NCBI RefSeq assembly: GCF_002899825.2
Contig: NZ_PPED02000001.1
Location: forward strand, 496,001 to 560,000
DNA: 64,000 nucleotides
Direction: 5' to 3'
Origin: Chryseobacterium phosphatilyticum
Lineage (GTDB): Bacteria > Bacteroidota > Bacteroidia > Flavobacteriales > Weeksellaceae
The translations under genes were made by a program, and so were the position numbers. This document shows positions 53,236 through 62,433 of this stretch, one piece after another. Numbering within the stretch: the first letter of the stretch is position 1; every line of letters begins with the position of its first letter. The notes beneath the pieces are model-generated. The model was not told the DNA's origin. It made no database searches and worked only from the letters and a program-made list of their open reading frames with translations.

Positions 53236-53841
53236 TTATCTGACCAGCCGAAAAGTCATATTAATTCGGGGTTTCATCGGCAATGTAGATTTGGCAATCC
53301 GATGCTCCCAGTTCATCTGAAGATCACCTTTCATAATCAGCAAAGAACCATGAGGCAAAGGCAGGCTGTATTTGTTGGAATGATCATCAACACTTCTGAA
53401 ATCAAAATTCCGGGTTTGCCCGAGGCTTACGGAAGCAATAACAGGTCGGTTTCCCAACTGACTTTCTTTGTCGCGATGCCAGGCTACGGAATCATTTTTA
53501 TCCCGATATAAATTTAATAGCACAGAATTGAAGGTATACTCTGTAGATTTTTCAATACGATGCTTGATTTCAAGCAATTCCGGTAACCATGGATGAGCAA
53601 CAAAACGGTTATCTCCCAGTTGATAAGTCTTCTTTTCATCACCATACCATGCTGTTAAACGTGGTGTTAAAACCATTTTATCATACATTTTCTGTGTTCT
53701 CTGTTTCCACGGAACTTTTTCCATCAGAAGTTCAGCAAGTTCAGAGGCTTCGTTTGGGGTTAAAAAATGTTCTGTGTATTCCAGCAATTCTTTCGGAAAT
53801 TGGTAATATTCTTCTGTGTTGAATAAGCTAAGTTGTTCCAT
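53236..53841 (-). CDS. alkB: AlkB-like alpha-ketoglutarate-dependent dioxygenase
   Basis: 201 residues. Repairs alkylated DNA bases by oxidative demethylation with Fe(II) and 2-oxoglutarate. Iron ligands His122 and Asp124 (WHRDKE) and His180 (WEHRIAK); 2-oxoglutarate-binding Arg192 and Arg198 in PRINMTFRLVR. The AlkB/ALKBH2 class sequence SVSLGQTRNFDFRSV is present. It is transcribed away from dinB, with the decayed repressor copy between them. Confidence 0.9.
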   Translation of the reverse strand: MEQLSLFNTEEYYQFPKELLEYTEHFLTPNEASELAELLMEKVPWKQRTQKMYDKMVLTPRLTAWYGDEKKTYQLGDNRFVAHPWLPELLEIKHRIEKSTEYTFNSVLLNLYRDKNDSVAWHRDKESQLGNRPVIASVSLGQTRNFDFRSVDDHSNKYSLPLPHGSLLIMKGDLQMNWEHRIAKSTLPMKPRINMTFRLVR

Positions 53842-53845
53842 TATT

Positions 53846-54051
53846 AAAAATCATTTATCTTTTCCGGAAACTTTATTCTCCAGCTCCCGGATATCTTTTT
53901 AAGTTCAAAAAACATTTCTTTACTATAAGTCGGAGGTTCTCTATTCAGCAACATATCTTGAGTGCGTAATCAATAAATAATCGGTCAACTCTTGTTTAAT
54001 TTTTTCTTTCTTACCTCTTAAAAGCCTTATGTTATCTGGAAAAATTGATTT
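53846..54051 (-). pseudogene. Decayed copy of the HTH-S24 repressor
   Basis: Two pieces remain on the minus strand. The first (54051 to 53941) encodes SIFPDNIRLLRGKKEKIKQE and LTDYLLITHSRYVAE then a stop, clearly similar to residues 2-36 of the repressor at 49118, but with its start codon lost. The second (about 53925 to 53846) encodes YSKEMFFELKKISGSWRIKF, like that repressor's C-terminal tail YNFKEMFRELRQDIKD. The middle, including the whole S24 domain, is deleted. Confidence 0.75.
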
Positions 54052-54067
54052 TGTTCCAAAAAATATC

Positions 54068-54108
54068 AACAAAAATACAAATTTTGTTCAAAAACGTAAC
54101 TAAATTTG
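54068..54108 (+). promoter_or_regulatory. Promoter and possible operator of dinB
   Basis: TAAATTTG at 54101-54108 fits the -7 element, 5 bp before the ATG. ACAAA-T-TTTGT (about 54077-54087) is a perfect palindrome, within CAACAAAAATACAAATTTTG. The upstream DNA of the intact repressor gene at 49903 shares the block CARCAAAAATACAAA, where the palindrome is CAAA-A-TTTG. Could be the repressor's binding site, or only ancestry shared with the duplicated gene. Confidence 0.45.
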
Positions 54109-54112
54109 TACC

Positions 54113-55261
54113 ATGGAACGTGCGATTGTACATATGGACCTGGATACTTTTTTTGTATCCTGTGAAAGGCTGAACAACTCAAGTCTCCACGGAATCCCTC
54201 TGATCATAGGGGGTGGCGACCGTGGAGTAGTGGCCTCATGTTCTTATGAAGCCAGAAAATTCGGGGTGCGTTCAGCGATGCCGATCCGTATGGCGCTCAG
54301 GCTTTGTCCTGATGCCAGAGTCATCAGAGGGGATCATGAAATGTACTCTAATTTATCACATCTTGTTACAGAAATTATCCAAAGTAAAGTTCCTGTGATG
54401 GAAAAAGCCAGTATTGATGAGTTTTATCTCGATTTATCAGGAATGGATAAATTTTTTGGCTGCTATCAATGGACAAAAGAAATTGCTGAGACCATCACTA
54501 AAGAAACAGGGCTCCCGATAAGTTTTGCGCTATCAACCAATAAAACTGTTTCAAAAATTGGAACCGGAGAAGCAAAACCCGTTGGAAGAATGGAAATCAG
54601 AGAATTGGAAGTCCAGCCATTTTTAAATCCTTTATCCATTAAAAAAATTCCAATGGTGGGAGATAAAACCTTTCAACTGTTATCAAGGATTGGAATCCGG
54701 ACGATTCATACTTTATCTGAAATGCCGGTACTCGTTCTGCAGCAAATGATCGGAACTAATGGAAAAGAACTTTGGAAAAAGGCCAATGGGATTGATGAAA
54801 ATCCTGTTGTTCCGTATTCTGAAAGAAAATCGATCTCAACCGAGAGAACTTTTACTACGGATACCATGGATATTATAGAGTTAAAAAGACTGATTTCAGC
54901 AATGGCAGAGCAGCTTGCCTATCAGTTGAGACAGGAGAAATGGCTAACTTCCACAGTGGTCATCAAAATACGCTACGCCAATTTCGATACAGAAACCAAG
55001 CAATGTAAAGTATCTTATACCTCTGCAGATCATACATTGTCAAGAGTAGCCCTTGATCTCTTCAATAAAGCCTACACCCGAAGAATGAGGCTTCGGCTGA
55101 TAGGCCTTCGGTTTACAGGGTTAGTGCATGGAAACCATCAAATGAATCTTTTTGAAGATACAGAAGAACAAATGAGTCTCTACCAAACCATGGATGCTAT
55201 TAAAAACAGATTCGGATCAGATGCAATCGGAAGAGCTTCCGGTTTCGATTTCGGCAAATAA
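54113..55261 (+). CDS. dinB: Y-family DNA polymerase (DinB/Pol IV-like)
   Basis: 382 residues. Translesion polymerase with catalytic MDLDTFFVSCE near the N-terminus and SIDEFYLDLSG with the Asp-Glu pair. The SYEARKFGVRSAMPI finger, the helix-hairpin-helix region (KKIPMVGDKTFQLLSRIGI) and a little-finger domain follow. Motifs are intact, so it should be active, unlike ImuB. It precedes the DnaE2-like gene by 21 bp, suggesting a joint mutagenesis operon. Confidence 0.9.
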   Translation: MERAIVHMDLDTFFVSCERLNNSSLHGIPLIIGGGDRGVVASCSYEARKFGVRSAMPIRMALRLCPDARVIRGDHEMYSNLSHLVTEIIQSKVPVMEKASIDEFYLDLSGMDKFFGCYQWTKEIAETITKETGLPISFALSTNKTVSKIGTGEAKPVGRMEIRELEVQPFLNPLSIKKIPMVGDKTFQLLSRIGIRTIHTLSEMPVLVLQQMIGTNGKELWKKANGIDENPVVPYSERKSISTERTFTTDTMDIIELKRLISAMAEQLAYQLRQEKWLTSTVVIKIRYANFDTETKQCKVSYTSADHTLSRVALDLFNKAYTRRMRLRLIGLRFTGLVHGNHQMNLFEDTEEQMSLYQTMDAIKNRFGSDAIGRASGFDFGK

Positions 55262-55282
55262 AATAGTAAAAATCAATACAGT

Positions 55283-58200
55283 ATGTTTCTCAATTGCCAT
55301 TCTTACCACAGTCTTCGTTATGGAACGCTATCTATAAAAGAATTGGTAGCACAAGCTCTTACTTTGGGCATTACAGAACTTGTTCTTACCGATATCAACA
55401 CCGTCACGGGAATTTATGAATTTAAAAAAGAATGTGAAGATAAGGGGATAAAACCTATTCCCGGTGTTGAAATCAGAAAAGATGGGAAACTTCTTTATGT
55501 AGCTATAGCCAGAAAGTTTTCAGGGATTGGCGAGATCAATAAAGTCATTACAGATCATAACTGCGATGGTAAAGAACTTTGTGAAACGGCTCCTGAACTG
55601 AAAGACGTATTTATTGTTTATCCGATGAGAAATATTCCTTCAGAGCTGAAAGATAATGAGTTTATAGGAGTAAGAGCAGACGAATTAAACTTTCTGATAC
55701 GTCCCGAATATGAAAAGTATATTTCTAAAATGGTCGTTCTCCATCCCATTACTTTTAGTACTGATGAAGAATATGAATTGCATAAAATTCTCCGGGCTAT
55801 TGATCATAACACATTACTTTCCAAACTCACTAAAACAGAAGTTTGCCGTAGATCTGAATATTTTATTTCCGAACAACATATTATAAAAGCATTTGAAAGG
55901 TATCTTCAGATTATTGAAAATACAAGGAATATTCTTGAACAAAGTAGCTTTGAATTTGATTTTAAAAAAGTAAAAAACAAACAATACTATACAAAATCCA
56001 AAGAATCTGATGTAAAGCTTCTTAGAAGACTGGCTTTTCTGGGATTGAAAAAACGCTACGGAAAAGATCATACCATCGCAAAAGAAAGAGTTGAAAAAGA
56101 ACTGCAGGTTATTGATGAGCTCAACTTCTGTGCCCATTTTCTGATCACATGGGACATTATCCTTTACAGCAGCAGTATGGGATTTATGCATGTAGGACGA
56201 GGAAGTGGTGCCAATTCCATTGTCAGTTACTGTCTGGGGATTACAGACATCTGCCCTCTGGAACTTGATCTTTATTTTGAACGGTTTCTCAATCTTAACC
56301 GCCAGGTACCTCCGGATTTCGATATCGACTGGAGCTGGCAGCACAGAGATACTATATTGGAGTACATTTTCAACAAATATGGGAAAGACCATGTGGCTTT
56401 TTGTGGAACGAATGTTGAATTTAAATACAAGTCAATTTTCAGGGAAGTTGGAAAGGTTTTTGGCTTGCCTAAAGAAGAATTGGATGACCTGACAAGCAAA
56501 TCAGCAGAAAGACATGATTCAAATTCTGTGGTAAAACTAGTCGAGAAATATGGTAAGTTATTGGAAAAATTTCCTAACCAGAGAAGTATGCATGCCTGTG
56601 GCATCCTTATTTCGGAAGAACCCATTACCCATTACACCGCATTAGAAATGCCGCCTAAAGGGTTTCCGATTGCTCAGTTTGATATGAATGTGGCGGAAGA
56701 CATCAAAATGGAAAAACTTGATATTCTGTCTCAACGAGGGCTTGGAACCATTAAAGATACAGTAGACCTGATAAAAAAAACAAGGGGAATTGATATTGAT
56801 ATCTGGGACACCAGGATTTCCAAAGATGAGCAGAAAGCCAGCGAATATCTGGCCATAGGAAAAACTATCGGATGTTTTTACATAGAATCTCCGGCAATGA
56901 GGGGACTTTTAAAAAGATTAAAATGTGATAATTACAGAATACTGGTGGCTGCTTCCTCAATTATCAGGCCTGGAGTTGCACAAAGCGGAATGATGCGTGA
57001 ATACATATTCAGGCACAATAATCCTGACAAATTTGAGTATTTTCATCCCATATTTGAAGAACACCTGAAGGAAACGTACGGGATTATGGTATATCAGGAG
57101 GACGTTCTGAAAATTGCTCAGTATTTTGGAGGGTTATCTCTGGCTGATGGAGATATTTTACGAAGGGCGATGAGTGGAAAAGGCAGGTCCATCCAAAAAC
57201 TCCAGGAGGTAAAAGCCAATTTTTTTGAAAAATGTATAGAAAAGGGACATTCGGAAGTACTTACTACTGAAGCCTACAGACAAATTGAGTCATTTGCCGG
57301 ATATTCTTTCTGTAAAGCGCATTCGGCTTCTTATGCCGTAGAAAGTTATCAAAGTCTTTACCTGAAAGTATATTATCCATTGGAGTTTATGGTTTCTGTG
57401 ATCAATAATCAGGGAGGTTTTTATCGCACAGAAGTTTACATTCATGAAGCAAAAATGTCGGGAGGAACTATTCAGGCGCCATGCGTTAATGCCAGTGAAT
57501 ATCAGACAACATTGAGAGGAACAGATATTTATCTGGGGCTGATGCTTCTGGAAGGGCTTGAAAAAAGAGTAGCCCATGGGATTGTTGAAAACCGTGAAAA
57601 AGATGGAGAATATAAATCGCTGGAAGATTTTATCCGTCGTATTCCTGTAGGAATTGAAACGATTCAGATATTGATCTTTATTGGTGCATTCCGTTTTACA
57701 GGGAAACCTAAAAACGAATTGCTGGTTGAAGCACGGTTGTTATTGGTGAATTTTAAACCTGAACAAAGAGGGCTTATGCTGATTGAGGAACCTGTTCAGG
57801 AATTCAAACTTCCTCAATTGAAAAGAGAACCGTTTGAAGATGCTTTTGATGAAATCGAACTGATTGGTTTTCCGGTTTCGTGCAGCCCTTTTGATTTACT
57901 GCAAACGAAATACAGAGGTTCAATTTTCGTAAAAGACTTGTTGCAGTATCATAAAAAACAGGTAAAAATGTTGGCCTATCTTATTGCAAGAAAGCATGTT
58001 CCTACCAAAAAAGGAACGATGTACTTCGGAACCTGGATTGATGTGAATGGTGATTATTTCGATACTGCACATTTTCCGGATAGTCTGAAAAATTATGATT
58101 TCCAGGGAGGTGGCTGCTATCTGCTATTGGGAACGGTAGAAGTTGATTTCCATTTCCCAACCATAACGATTCATAAGATGGCAAAAATGCCGATGATTCC

Positions 58201-58336
58201 TGATCCACGCTATGCGTATGATAAAGACAAACAATATGATATCCACCGGCAAATTAAAGAGGATGTAAGCATGACCTTTAGAAAACCTTATCCACAGGAG
58301 CATGAGATAGGTTTACCCAGAAGTAAAACCCTGTGA
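55283..58336 (+). CDS. Error-prone DNA polymerase III alpha subunit (DnaE2-like)
   Basis: 1017 residues, clearly shorter than replicative DnaE (about 1160). N-terminal PHP domain MFLNCHSYHSLRYGTLSIK, in which the first His of the usual His-X-His is Asn, so the PHP site may be inactive. The polymerase core has GRGSGANSIVSYCLGI and the catalytic acidic motif PPDFDID at 343-349 (Asp345, Asp347, Asp349). YQEDVLKIAQYFGGLSLADGD and GYSFCKAHSASYAVESYQS are further C-family signatures, given in part. It is a second dnaE with a Y-family polymerase gene, so translesion synthesis is likely rather than replication. Confidence 0.88.
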   Translation: MFLNCHSYHSLRYGTLSIKELVAQALTLGITELVLTDINTVTGIYEFKKECEDKGIKPIPGVEIRKDGKLLYVAIARKFSGIGEINKVITDHNCDGKELCETAPELKDVFIVYPMRNIPSELKDNEFIGVRADELNFLIRPEYEKYISKMVVLHPITFSTDEEYELHKILRAIDHNTLLSKLTKTEVCRRSEYFISEQHIIKAFERYLQIIENTRNILEQSSFEFDFKKVKNKQYYTKSKESDVKLLRRLAFLGLKKRYGKDHTIAKERVEKELQVIDELNFCAHFLITWDIILYSSSMGFMHVGRGSGANSIVSYCLGITDICPLELDLYFERFLNLNRQVPPDFDIDWSWQHRDTILEYIFNKYGKDHVAFCGTNVEFKYKSIFREVGKVFGLPKEELDDLTSKSAERHDSNSVVKLVEKYGKLLEKFPNQRSMHACGILISEEPITHYTALEMPPKGFPIAQFDMNVAEDIKMEKLDILSQRGLGTIKDTVDLIKKTRGIDIDIWDTRISKDEQKASEYLAIGKTIGCFYIESPAMRGLLKRLKCDNYRILVAASSIIRPGVAQSGMMREYIFRHNNPDKFEYFHPIFEEHLKETYGIMVYQEDVLKIAQYFGGLSLADGDILRRAMSGKGRSIQKLQEVKANFFEKCIEKGHSEVLTTEAYRQIESFAGYSFCKAHSASYAVESYQSLYLKVYYPLEFMVSVINNQGGFYRTEVYIHEAKMSGGTIQAPCVNASEYQTTLRGTDIYLGLMLLEGLEKRVAHGIVENREKDGEYKSLEDFIRRIPVGIETIQILIFIGAFRFTGKPKNELLVEARLLLVNFKPEQRGLMLIEEPVQEFKLPQLKREPFEDAFDEIELIGFPVSCSPFDLLQTKYRGSIFVKDLLQYHKKQVKMLAYLIARKHVPTKKGTMYFGTWIDVNGDYFDTAHFPDSLKNYDFQGGGCYLLLGTVEVDFHFPTITIHKMAKMPMIPDPRYAYDKDKQYDIHRQIKEDVSMTFRKPYPQEHEIGLPRSKTL

Positions 58337-58646
58337 AAAAACCGGATAACAGGCGAAACAAATACAAGGGTAGGAGTTGTAGTATTGGCTCCTTTCCTTG
58401 AATTGATAAGAGAGTAAAAATGTCTGATATAATGTAAGCTTGTTTATGACAAATACTATGTGTATATCTTGTTCAGACGTTTACAAATTTTCCCTACAGA
58501 TTACTCAGATTTCCAACGATGGCTGCTTATGAAACGGGTATTCAGGCCTTCATCACGTATGTTTTTAGATTAAAAACATAAAGAATCAATACAATTTTTA
58601 TACATTTAATCAAATAAAAAAATATAAAAAAACAATACAGATCTTT
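58337..58646. other. Non-coding spacer
   Basis: About 310 bp between dnaE2 and the AraC gene, without a convincing ORF. A stretch near 58494 (CCCTACAGATTACTCAGATTT) resembles the degraded CACAGATTACGCAGATTT-type dispersed sequence found between Bacteroidota genes. The AraC promoter must be near its end, but no clear match is seen. Confidence 0.4.
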
Positions 58647-59525
58647 ATGAAAACTCAAAAGCAAATTACAGTTTATAACGAAAAAGAGAGTTTTAAAACT
58701 GATACTATTGAAAATTTTTATATTTCCTATTATCAGGATGAAATGAACAATCTAAATCGTATAGACAGTCATCAGCATACTTATCATGAAATCATCTGGA
58801 TAGAAGAGGGCAGGGGTGTACATACAATAGATTTTAAAAACTATGAATTTTCTGGGCCTTGTCTTTTCCTGTTACATCCTAAAAATGTGCATAGAATTTA
58901 CAAAGAAACACCTAGCAGTGGAGGAGTTATCAAATTTAACGATAACTTTTTTATACATGAAGATTCTCATTCAAAGTTTTTATTGAAGTATAGTGTTTTT
59001 GATGATATAGATGTACTGCCTGTAATTAATCTCAATAAGGAAGAAAAAATGGAAATCACCGATTTTTTTGACTTGATGTATAAACAGTCTGGAAATGGGA
59101 ATGCTTTTTCAGCCCATATTATATTGAATTTACTCAAATCTTTTTTGCTTAAAATTTATCAGATTAAAAAGAAAAACTTTAGCATTGGAGATAGTACGGA
59201 TCATCGTTTTTTAAGATTTAAACAATTTCAGGAACATCTTGAACGTCACTTTACCCAACAACATACTGTAAGTTTCTATGCTGAAAAATTAAATATAAGT
59301 AACAAAACACTCTCTACCATTTGTAAACTGATCAGCCATAAAACCGCTCAGGAGCTAATAAAAGAAAGAATTCTTTTGGAAGCCAAAAGAATGTTGATCT
59401 ATACCGATTTGTCAATAAAGGAGATTGCTTATTATTTAGGTTTTGAAGATCATGCTTATTTTACAAGGTTTTTTACAGCCAATAGCCTTCAGAATCCTTC
59501 GGATTTTAAAAAAGAAAATATATAA
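58647..59525 (+). CDS. AraC family transcriptional regulator
   Basis: 292 residues. N-terminal cupin-like sensor domain (DSHQHTYHEIIWIEEGRGVHTI and LFLLHPKNVHRI) and C-terminal double HTH (SFYAEKLNISNKTLSTICK, then TDLSIKEIAYYLGFEDHAYFTRFF, given in part). A small-molecule-responsive activator; no target is evident, although the MBL gene 149 bp downstream on the same strand is a candidate. Confidence 0.87.
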   Translation: MKTQKQITVYNEKESFKTDTIENFYISYYQDEMNNLNRIDSHQHTYHEIIWIEEGRGVHTIDFKNYEFSGPCLFLLHPKNVHRIYKETPSSGGVIKFNDNFFIHEDSHSKFLLKYSVFDDIDVLPVINLNKEEKMEITDFFDLMYKQSGNGNAFSAHIILNLLKSFLLKIYQIKKKNFSIGDSTDHRFLRFKQFQEHLERHFTQQHTVSFYAEKLNISNKTLSTICKLISHKTAQELIKERILLEAKRMLIYTDLSIKEIAYYLGFEDHAYFTRFFTANSLQNPSDFKKENI

Positions 59526-59709
59526 TTTCTTAAAAGTCCAATATTCAGGAAGTTTTATCCATTTCATAATCGGGAAGTTCTGTCCAATTTTACAGAAAAA
59601 TAATACCGTAATATTATGGACAGAATAACATTTATAAAAGCTCAGCTTTGGCTATAGTGGCAGTTCTGTTATATTGTTTATGAAAAACCCTGATAAACTT
59701 TCAACTCCT

Positions 59710-60495
59710 ATGAAAAAATTATGTACAGCGTGTGGAACTCAATTTCCGGAACATTATAATGAAGAATTATGTGCTATCTGTAATGAAGAAAGACAGTATA
59801 TTCCGGTTACCGGACAAACGTGGACGACCCATGATCGGCTTCTTACTACCCATACTACAAATATTGTAAAACTAAATGATCACCTTTATGAGATTACTAT
59901 TACGCCCGGATTTGCCATAGGACAGAGGGCCTTTCTGGTTATTTCAAAAAGCGGTAATATCCTTTGGGACTGTGTTCCTTTGCTCGATCAGCATGTGATT
60001 GATTTTATTAATGAAAAAGGAGGACTACAGGCCATAGCCATTTCACATCCTCATTACTACAGCAATATGAATGACTGGGCAGAAGAATTCAAGTGTTCTC
60101 TCTATATTCATAAAAATGATGAGCAGTACATCAGTGAAAAAGGAAATCGGATTAAGCTTTGGGAAGGAGACGAAATGCCACTGTGGGATGATATTAAAAT
60201 TGTAAATATCGGAGGTCATTTTGCAGGTAGCAGTATTTTACTCCATAAAAGCATGTCTGAAAAAGGCACCCTACTTAGTGGTGATACCATGTATCTTTCT
60301 CCCAATTTAAAGCACTTTGCCATCATGTACAGTTATCCCAACAGAATACCATTACCGGTGGCGGAAATAAAAAGAATTAAAAAACGTCTGGAGGATCTGG
60401 AGTTTGATGCTGTATATGGTTTTTACAGTTACCAGAATCTGACAAAAAATGTAAAACAAATTCTGAATAATTCTATAGAAAAGTATTTAAGCTAA
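59710..60495 (+). CDS. MBL-fold metallo-hydrolase-like protein with degenerate metal site
   Basis: 261 residues from ATG 59710 (MKKLCTACGTQF); earlier in-frame ATG at 59680 and TTG at 59674 are alternatives. A zinc-ribbon-like start (CTACGTQFPEHYNEELCAIC) with two CXXC pairs precedes the fold. The metallo-beta-lactamase HxHxDH motif reads HPHYYS, so one metal site is lost; GGHFAGSS and SGDTMYL supply the remaining His and Asp. Possibly inactive or using one metal. Substrate unknown. Confidence 0.78.
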   Translation: MKKLCTACGTQFPEHYNEELCAICNEERQYIPVTGQTWTTHDRLLTTHTTNIVKLNDHLYEITITPGFAIGQRAFLVISKSGNILWDCVPLLDQHVIDFINEKGGLQAIAISHPHYYSNMNDWAEEFKCSLYIHKNDEQYISEKGNRIKLWEGDEMPLWDDIKIVNIGGHFAGSSILLHKSMSEKGTLLSGDTMYLSPNLKHFAIMYSYPNRIPLPVAEIKRIKKRLEDLEFDAVYGFYSYQNLTKNVKQILNNSIEKYLS

Positions 60496-60504
60496 AAATA
60501 ACGA

Positions 60505-60540
60505 TTCCCTTCTTCAAATTGTGTTTATTGAAGAAGGGAA
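60505..60540. terminator. Hairpin after the MBL gene
   Basis: Perfect 13-bp stem TTCCCTTCTTCAA / TTGAAGAAGGGAA with a 10-nt loop. The T run is short, but its place 9 bp after the stop suggests termination, and it may also serve the converging HAD remnant. Confidence 0.7.
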
Positions 60541-60571
60541 GGGTTACTTTGATAAAAAATGGTCTGGACTT

Positions 60572-61005
60572 TTAATGAGTAAGACCAAGTATATTGTCTA
60601 AAGTGTGAACATCAGATGCAATATAAGTAGGATCGGAGCTCATTAGTTCTTCTTCAGAATGTGCACCCCATAAGACCGCACAGGTTTTTACTCCGGCACT
60701 TGTACCCATCATAATATCTACCGTAGCATCCCCGATGTAAATTACTTTAGCCAAATCATCGTTATTCATGAGCTTCAAAGCTACATGCAATCCCTCAGGA
60801 GCAGGTTTATGCAGCTGTACAAGATCTGACCCTATAAATACATCAATAAAGTGATCAATTTTCAATTGTCTGCAATTCTTTTTCAGCACGTCTGTTTTTT
60901 TACTGCTTACAATTGCAACATTCTTTTGGGCTTTTTTAATTTTGTCCAGCATTTCATAAATCCCCGGAAATAAAACAATCGTACTATCTGAATTTAATTT
61001 ATAGA
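60572..61005 (-). pseudogene. HAD-superfamily hydrolase, N-terminally truncated
   Basis: The longest ATG ORF gives 126 residues, but the homologous frame continues upstream (DSTIVLFPGIYEMLDKI) to about 61000, where a stop lies. HAD motifs II (VAIVSSKK), III (HKPAPEG) and IV (IYIGDATVDIMMG) are present, but motif I (DxDxT), with the nucleophile Asp, is gone. It was probably a phosphoglycolate phosphatase-type enzyme. Likely inactive remnant. Confidence 0.75.
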
Positions 61006-61132
61006 TTTATAGGTTATCAGTGGTCGGATTAATTAATAAGTGTAAATCTACAAATATATTCAATTTAACATAATATAAATTATAGGCAAAATAAAATATT
61101 GCTGGAATGGTGGTCTATCGTCTGAGAATCCG

Positions 61133-61726
61133 TTATTTCTCTAATTTTCCTTCCAGATATTCTGTAACGACTTTTCGGAACTCCTCTTTGGTCATAAACC
61201 TGTCCAGAAATGTTTCCAGATTGCCTTTACTTTCGATCTCGTCAAAATATACTTCATGGTCTGTACCGTATACCGTTGGATTCGATTGATCAGGATCTGT
61301 TGTACACACAAAAAAATGATCCGGATATCCATAAGAATAAAAAATGCAGATAAAATCCATTTCTGTGCCCTGTACGATTTTTTTTACCTGATCTTCATCT
61401 ACAAGCCCGTCTAATTCATTATAATCTTCTGTATTTTCTTTAAACGGCGTAAACATCCAGTTTCGGAAAAAATATTGACCATAGGCAAAGTCATGATCTG
61501 AAAAATAATGCTCAAGCAAATCTGTGTAGAATTTTTCAGAATCAGCCTTATATAAATCTTGATGACGTTCATAAAATGCATCAATCCCATAGACATCCCA
61601 GTCTTTGTCATATAAATAATGATTAAACTCTATGGCTTGCCAGTTTTCGACAAAATTTTTGTCGGAACTTACACCGTCTGTATTTCCGCCTAACCGATTG
61701 ATTTTATACGCAATATTCTCGTTCAT
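61133..61726 (-). CDS. SUKH-type (SMI1/KNR4-like) or related hypothetical protein
   Basis: 197 residues, acidic and soluble. No catalytic motif. The C-terminal run (NPTVYGTDHEVYFDEIESKGNLETFLDRFMTKEEF, given in part) resembles the tail of SMI1/KNR4-like immunity proteins, where a date-style 'PxVYGTDHE' motif closes the fold. The next gene upstream is a clearer member. Such proteins often counter polymorphic toxins; no toxin is in the window. Confidence 0.6.
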   Translation of the reverse strand: MNENIAYKINRLGGNTDGVSSDKNFVENWQAIEFNHYLYDKDWDVYGIDAFYERHQDLYKADSEKFYTDLLEHYFSDHDFAYGQYFFRNWMFTPFKENTEDYNELDGLVDEDQVKKIVQGTEMDFICIFYSYGYPDHFFVCTTDPDQSNPTVYGTDHEVYFDEIESKGNLETFLDRFMTKEEFRKVVTEYLEGKLEK

Positions 61727-61779
61727 GATATCTTTATGTATGTTTTTAATTTGAAATGTAACAAATATATTATGTTAAA

Positions 61780-62337
61780 TTACTCAACAATAAATTTCTT
61801 CGGAAAACCATTTCCATGAGCTTCAATACTGATAAACTCATTTAATTCTTCATTGTATTGACTTGTATAATAAGCATTTAAGGAATTTAAAAGATGTTTA
61901 AGACTGCCTGCAATTACATTCCTATCAGGATCCCGGTTCCAAAATTCAAGGATTTGTCCCTTATTTCCGGTAAAAATTCCTTTCAGATCATAGCAGATAT
62001 AACTTCCTCCTCCATTGTGAAATATGGGGATCCAGTTCTCATTCCACCAGTTTTCAATTTCGAAATCAGTGCCTATCATTGAAGTTAGTTCTTTTGCCAA
62101 TTCCAACGCCTCTTTTAAAGGAATAAACATGGAATTGTTGAGGAAAGCATCATAACAGCTACTCGCCTGCCCGTTTTTCCATTGGTAAAAAGTTTTCAGG
62201 TCGTCAGGAATTTGAGTACAATACTGGTTTTCAATACCTTGAATTTCTTCTTCTTGCAAAGGCTCCAGTAAACTTTTATAAAAATCAGGTCGCAGTCTTT
62301 GAATATGACTATCCAACTGCTGAAGAATCTCTTCCAT
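61780..62337 (-). CDS. SMI1/KNR4 (SUKH-1) family protein
   Basis: 185 residues. Typical SUKH-1 signs are a central ENWWNENWIPIFHNGGGSYICYDL (given in part), helical LPPxLKxFYxWxNG-like start (IPDDLKTFYQWKNGQASSC) and LEFWNRDPDRNVIAGSLKHLL. SUKH proteins are immunity proteins or protein-binding domains. It lies 53 bp before the second SUKH-like gene; both form a two-gene unit. Confidence 0.84.
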   Translation of the reverse strand: MEEILQQLDSHIQRLRPDFYKSLLEPLQEEEIQGIENQYCTQIPDDLKTFYQWKNGQASSCYDAFLNNSMFIPLKEALELAKELTSMIGTDFEIENWWNENWIPIFHNGGGSYICYDLKGIFTGNKGQILEFWNRDPDRNVIAGSLKHLLNSLNAYYTSQYNEELNEFISIEAHGNGFPKKFIVE

Positions 62338-62433
62338 AGTATTTATATCCCGTTAAAAATACAAAATCTTGCCTCATGACAAGCTTCATTGTGAAGAAAG
62401 ATCGTAATTTTATCTCACCAAAAATAAAATATT

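Noticed and set aside
55814..56392. Minus-strand ORF of 192 codons inside dnaE2
   Set aside because: Opposite strand of a strongly conserved polymerase domain; no family features.
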